Assembly: GCF_013003915.1 (NCBI RefSeq)
Contig: NZ_JABAIV010000016.1
Span: forward strand, 1-36,533
DNA length: 36,533 nt
Direction: 5' to 3'
Source of the DNA: Telluria aromaticivorans
Lineage (GTDB): Bacteria > Pseudomonadota > Gammaproteobacteria > Burkholderiales > Burkholderiaceae_D
Shown here: piece by piece, positions 34,075 to 36,533 of the stretch
Numbering within the stretch: the stretch's first letter is position 1
Layout: the number at the start of each line of letters is the position of its first letter
The notes under the pieces: generated by a model
Databases searched by the model: none
Seen by the model: the letters and a program-made list of their open reading frames with translations, nothing else
Told to the model about the DNA's origin: nothing
Made by a program: the position numbers and the translations under genes

Positions 34075-36393
34075 ATGCCTGCCTCGATGACGCCACCAGG
34101 CACACAAACGGATGCGCGAGACTGCGACGACGAGCTGAGCTTCGTCGATGAAGCGGACGCGCCGCCCGCCGCCGGCCAGTTCCGGTCCGGTGCAGCCTTG
34201 CCGGGCGGCCCCGCGCGCCTGCCGTCCTGGCGCATCCTGGTCGTCGACGACGACGCCGACGTGCATTCGACCACCTTGTTCGCCCTGAAGAACGTCGAGA
34301 TGCAGGGCCGCCCGCTGGAATTCCTGCATGCCTATACCGCCCACGAGGCACGCAGCATGCTCGAGCGGGAAGCCGACATCGCCGTGGTGCTGCTCGACGT
34401 GGTGATGGAGCGCCCCGACGCCGGCCTGCAGCTGGTGCGCCAGATCCGCGAAGAGCTGGGCATGGACGAAGTCCGCATCATCCTGCGCACCGGACAGCCG
34501 GGCTACGCGCCCGAACTCGAAGCGATCCGCGGCTACGACATCAACGATTACCGCACCAAGTCGGAACTGACCCGCACCAAGCTGTACACCGCGGTGGCGG
34601 CCGCCGTGCGCTCCTACCAGCAACTGCGCGCAGTCGAGGCCAGCCGCGCCGGACTCGAACACATCCTCTCGGCCGGCACCCAGCTCATGGCCCTGCACGG
34701 CGTAGGCGACGTGGCCCAGGGCGTGCTGCGGCAAATGGCCAGCCTGCTCGGCCAGCCGCCCGCAGGCGTGCTGTGCGTGCGCGACAGCGGCCACGCGCGC
34801 CCGGACGTGCTGCGCGTGGTCGCTGCGGCCGGCGAGCATGCCCACCTCGAAGGCGGCGAATTGAGCGCGCAGCGCGAAGCGTCGCTGGCGGGCGCGGTCG
34901 AACACTGCATGCGCGAGCGCTGCACCCTTGGCGGCGACGGCTGGCTATCGCTGCATTTCCCCGGCAAGGCGGGCCGCGATTTCGCCGCCTGCATCCCGTT
35001 CGGCCGCGAGGCCGGCGACATCGAGCGCCGCCTGCTCGACGTGTTCGCCAGCGTGGTCGCGGTCGGCCTCGAGAATGTCGAACTGGTCACCCACCTGAAC
35101 CAGGCGGCCTTCCGCGACCAGCTCACCGGCCTGCCGAACCGCACCCGCGTGGTCGAACTGGTCGATGCGCTGCTGGCCGGGACCGAGCGTAACGGCACCA
35201 CCCTGGCGCTGGTCGACCTCGACCATTTTGCCGAGACCAACGACGCGCTCGGCCACCATTTCGGCGACCTGCTGCTGGCGGCGGTCGGCAAGCGCCTTAC
35301 CTCGCGCCTGCGCTCCGCCGGCAACCCGGGACTGGAAGTGGCGCGCATCGGCGGCGATATCTTCTGCGTGCTGGGCGACGCAGGCAGCGTGCAGCCGGCG
35401 CCGATCCAGGCCCTCTTCCGCGAGCCCTTCCATATCGACGGCCAGGACGTGCAGGTATCGGCCACGCTCGGCCTGGTGCGCCTGCTGGAGCACGACGGCA
35501 CCGGCGCCGACGCCCTCAAGGATGCCGACATCGCCCTGAAGCGCGCCAAGTCGCAGCAGCGCGCCGGCCACTTCTATTTCTCGCGCAGCATGGGCGTCGA
35601 GATCCGCGAACGCGTGCGCATGATGCACGCGCTGCGCAGCGGTTTCCAGCGCGGCGAACTGTTCCTGGCCTACCAGCCGCAGGTCGACCTGGCCACCAAC
35701 GCCGCCTTCGGCGCGGAAGCGCTGCTGCGCTGGCGCACCGAGGATGGGCGCCTGATCGGGCCGGACCGCTTCATCCCGATCGCCGAATACTCCGGCCTGA
35801 TCGTCGACATCGGCGAATGGGTGCTGCGCCAGGCCCTGGCCGAGCTGGTGCGCCTGCATGCGGCCGGCCACTGCACGTTCACGATGTCGGTCAACGTCTC
35901 GCAGGTGCAGTTCCGCCATCCGCACTTCGTCGACATGCTGCGCCGCGCGCTGGACGACACCAGGGCGCCACCCGAATACGTGGAACTGGAAATCACCGAA
36001 TCGATGGCGATGGAAGAACCGGCCCTGCTGGTGGAAAAGCTGGCCCAGGTCAAGCGCACCGGCGTGTCGATCGCCATCGACGATTTCGGCACCGGCTTCT
36101 CGTCGCTGTCGCATTTGCAGCGCCTGCAGGTGGACCGCCTCAAGATCGACCGCACGTTTGTGACCGAGATTACCGGCTCGGCGCGCGGCAGCAGCATTGC
36201 GGAAATGGTGATCCAGCTGGGCCGCAACCTGGGCCTGTCGGTGATTGCGGAAGGTGTCGAGGACGAGCGCCAGGCGCACATCCTGCGCAGCCTCGGCTGC
36301 CCGCTGGCGCAGGGCTTTTTGTTCTCGCGGCCCCTGACGCCGGAGGCGCTGGTGGAGTGGCTGGGGAACCAGGGCTTGATCGAGGCCGCATAA
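34075..36393 (+). CDS. response regulator with DUF3369, degenerate GGDEF and EAL domain
   Basis: It is predicted to be a c-di-GMP phosphodiesterase controlled by phosphorylation. The 772-residue product has a receiver domain (LVVDDDADVHS, phospho-Asp about 109 in VVLLDVVME), a DUF3369 segment (about 185-335), a GGDEF domain with GGDIF in place of GGDEF (about 427) that should not make c-di-GMP, and an intact EAL domain (EALLRW about 548, SVNVSQVQF, LEITES, AIDDFGTGFSSLSHL, KIDRTFV, VIAEGVED). DUF3369 commonly follows a receiver in such proteins. Its partner kinase is not obvious. ATG 34075 has no strong ribosome site; the 207-bp upstream gap is AT-rich, with the palindrome GCAATTGC. Confidence 0.92.
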   Translation: MPASMTPPGTQTDARDCDDELSFVDEADAPPAAGQFRSGAALPGGPARLPSWRILVVDDDADVHSTTLFALKNVEMQGRPLEFLHAYTAHEARSMLEREADIAVVLLDVVMERPDAGLQLVRQIREELGMDEVRIILRTGQPGYAPELEAIRGYDINDYRTKSELTRTKLYTAVAAAVRSYQQLRAVEASRAGLEHILSAGTQLMALHGVGDVAQGVLRQMASLLGQPPAGVLCVRDSGHARPDVLRVVAAAGEHAHLEGGELSAQREASLAGAVEHCMRERCTLGGDGWLSLHFPGKAGRDFAACIPFGREAGDIERRLLDVFASVVAVGLENVELVTHLNQAAFRDQLTGLPNRTRVVELVDALLAGTERNGTTLALVDLDHFAETNDALGHHFGDLLLAAVGKRLTSRLRSAGNPGLEVARIGGDIFCVLGDAGSVQPAPIQALFREPFHIDGQDVQVSATLGLVRLLEHDGTGADALKDADIALKRAKSQQRAGHFYFSRSMGVEIRERVRMMHALRSGFQRGELFLAYQPQVDLATNAAFGAEALLRWRTEDGRLIGPDRFIPIAEYSGLIVDIGEWVLRQALAELVRLHAAGHCTFTMSVNVSQVQFRHPHFVDMLRRALDDTRAPPEYVELEITESMAMEEPALLVEKLAQVKRTGVSIAIDDFGTGFSSLSHLQRLQVDRLKIDRTFVTEITGSARGSSIAEMVIQLGRNLGLSVIAEGVEDERQAHILRSLGCPLAQGFLFSRPLTPEALVEWLGNQGLIEAA

Positions 36394-36413
36394 GCCAGAA
36401 TATCCAGCTGCCC

Positions 36414-36421
36414 GTAGGGTG
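36414..36421. repeat. head of a REP-like unit cut by an IS
   Basis: GTAGGGTG, the outer head of the REP unit, immediately before the IS end that begins TGTAAGGGC. It lies 21 bp after the response-regulator stop codon. Confidence 0.6.
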
Positions 36422-36533
36422 TGTAAGGGCAAAGTAGAAATGTCCGGTTTGGGCAAAGTAGAAATGTCTGCTTTTGCGATGTAGTTCATGCTGTCGACTC
36501 CGAAAAGTTTGGGGTCCAGCGTGAGCGAAACCG
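36422..36533. mobile_element. terminus of an IS21-type insertion sequence (partial)
   Basis: Begins TGTAAGGGC and has two 18-bp repeats (36429-36446 and 36453-36470, consensus GCAAAGTAGAAATGTCYG) with a 24-bp period, the mirror of the left window edge. The two ends differ slightly (TGTAACAGC versus TGTAAGGGC), as left and right ends of one element often do. No transposase gene is in the window. Confidence 0.55.

Overview
The window is high-GC bacterial chromosome, most likely from an Oxalobacteraceae betaproteobacterium of the Massilia/Duganella/Telluria type. The reasons are the protein flavour, the gene order gloB - methyltransferase - rnhA - dnaQ - tRNA, a betaproteobacterial-style cyanophycin synthetase, and the large number of cyclic-di-GMP and hybrid-kinase genes. 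This placement is inference from the sequence alone.

Layout. Positions 1-95 and 36422-36533 look like the two ends of IS21-type insertion sequences, each cutting a copy of a GTAG-headed palindromic repeat (REP-like). From 268 to 6785 there is a leftward metabolic block: cyanophycin synthetase, a haem-oxygenase-like iron enzyme, nicotinamidase and an amino-acid permease. From 7129 to 15062 there is a sensory block: a TPR-GGDEF cyclase, an MHYT hybrid kinase, a PAS-GGDEF cyclase and a PAS-GAF hybrid kinase. A small HTH protein and an AI-2E-family membrane protein follow (15291-16894).

From 17041 to 19680 two identical tRNA-Val(CAC) genes enclose a lysR - dodA-like dioxygenase - doxX module. 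Next come dnaQ, rnhA and a YafS-like methyltransferase, divergent from gloB (19707-22585), then malate synthase A with a divergent LysR regulator (22722-25388), a cold-shock protein, upp with an orphan Hpt domain in the same transcript, and aidB. The right third holds a GGDEF-EAL/HDOD operon, aroC, and a REC-DUF3369-GGDEF-EAL response regulator.

How the genes may work together. Four c-di-GMP proteins, two hybrid kinases that end in receiver domains, one free Hpt protein and one receiver-EAL protein provide the parts of a phosphorelay feeding into c-di-GMP, but no direct wiring is visible. The best unexplained DNA signals are: a 14-base bipartite motif with a fixed 18-bp gap, found upstream of both lysR and dodA; three 11-bp direct repeats between aidB and the GGDEF-EAL operon; four inverted REP pairs; and the two IS ends that split a REP at the same 5-bp site. 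I saw no CRISPR array, prophage, toxin-antitoxin pair or clear defence system.
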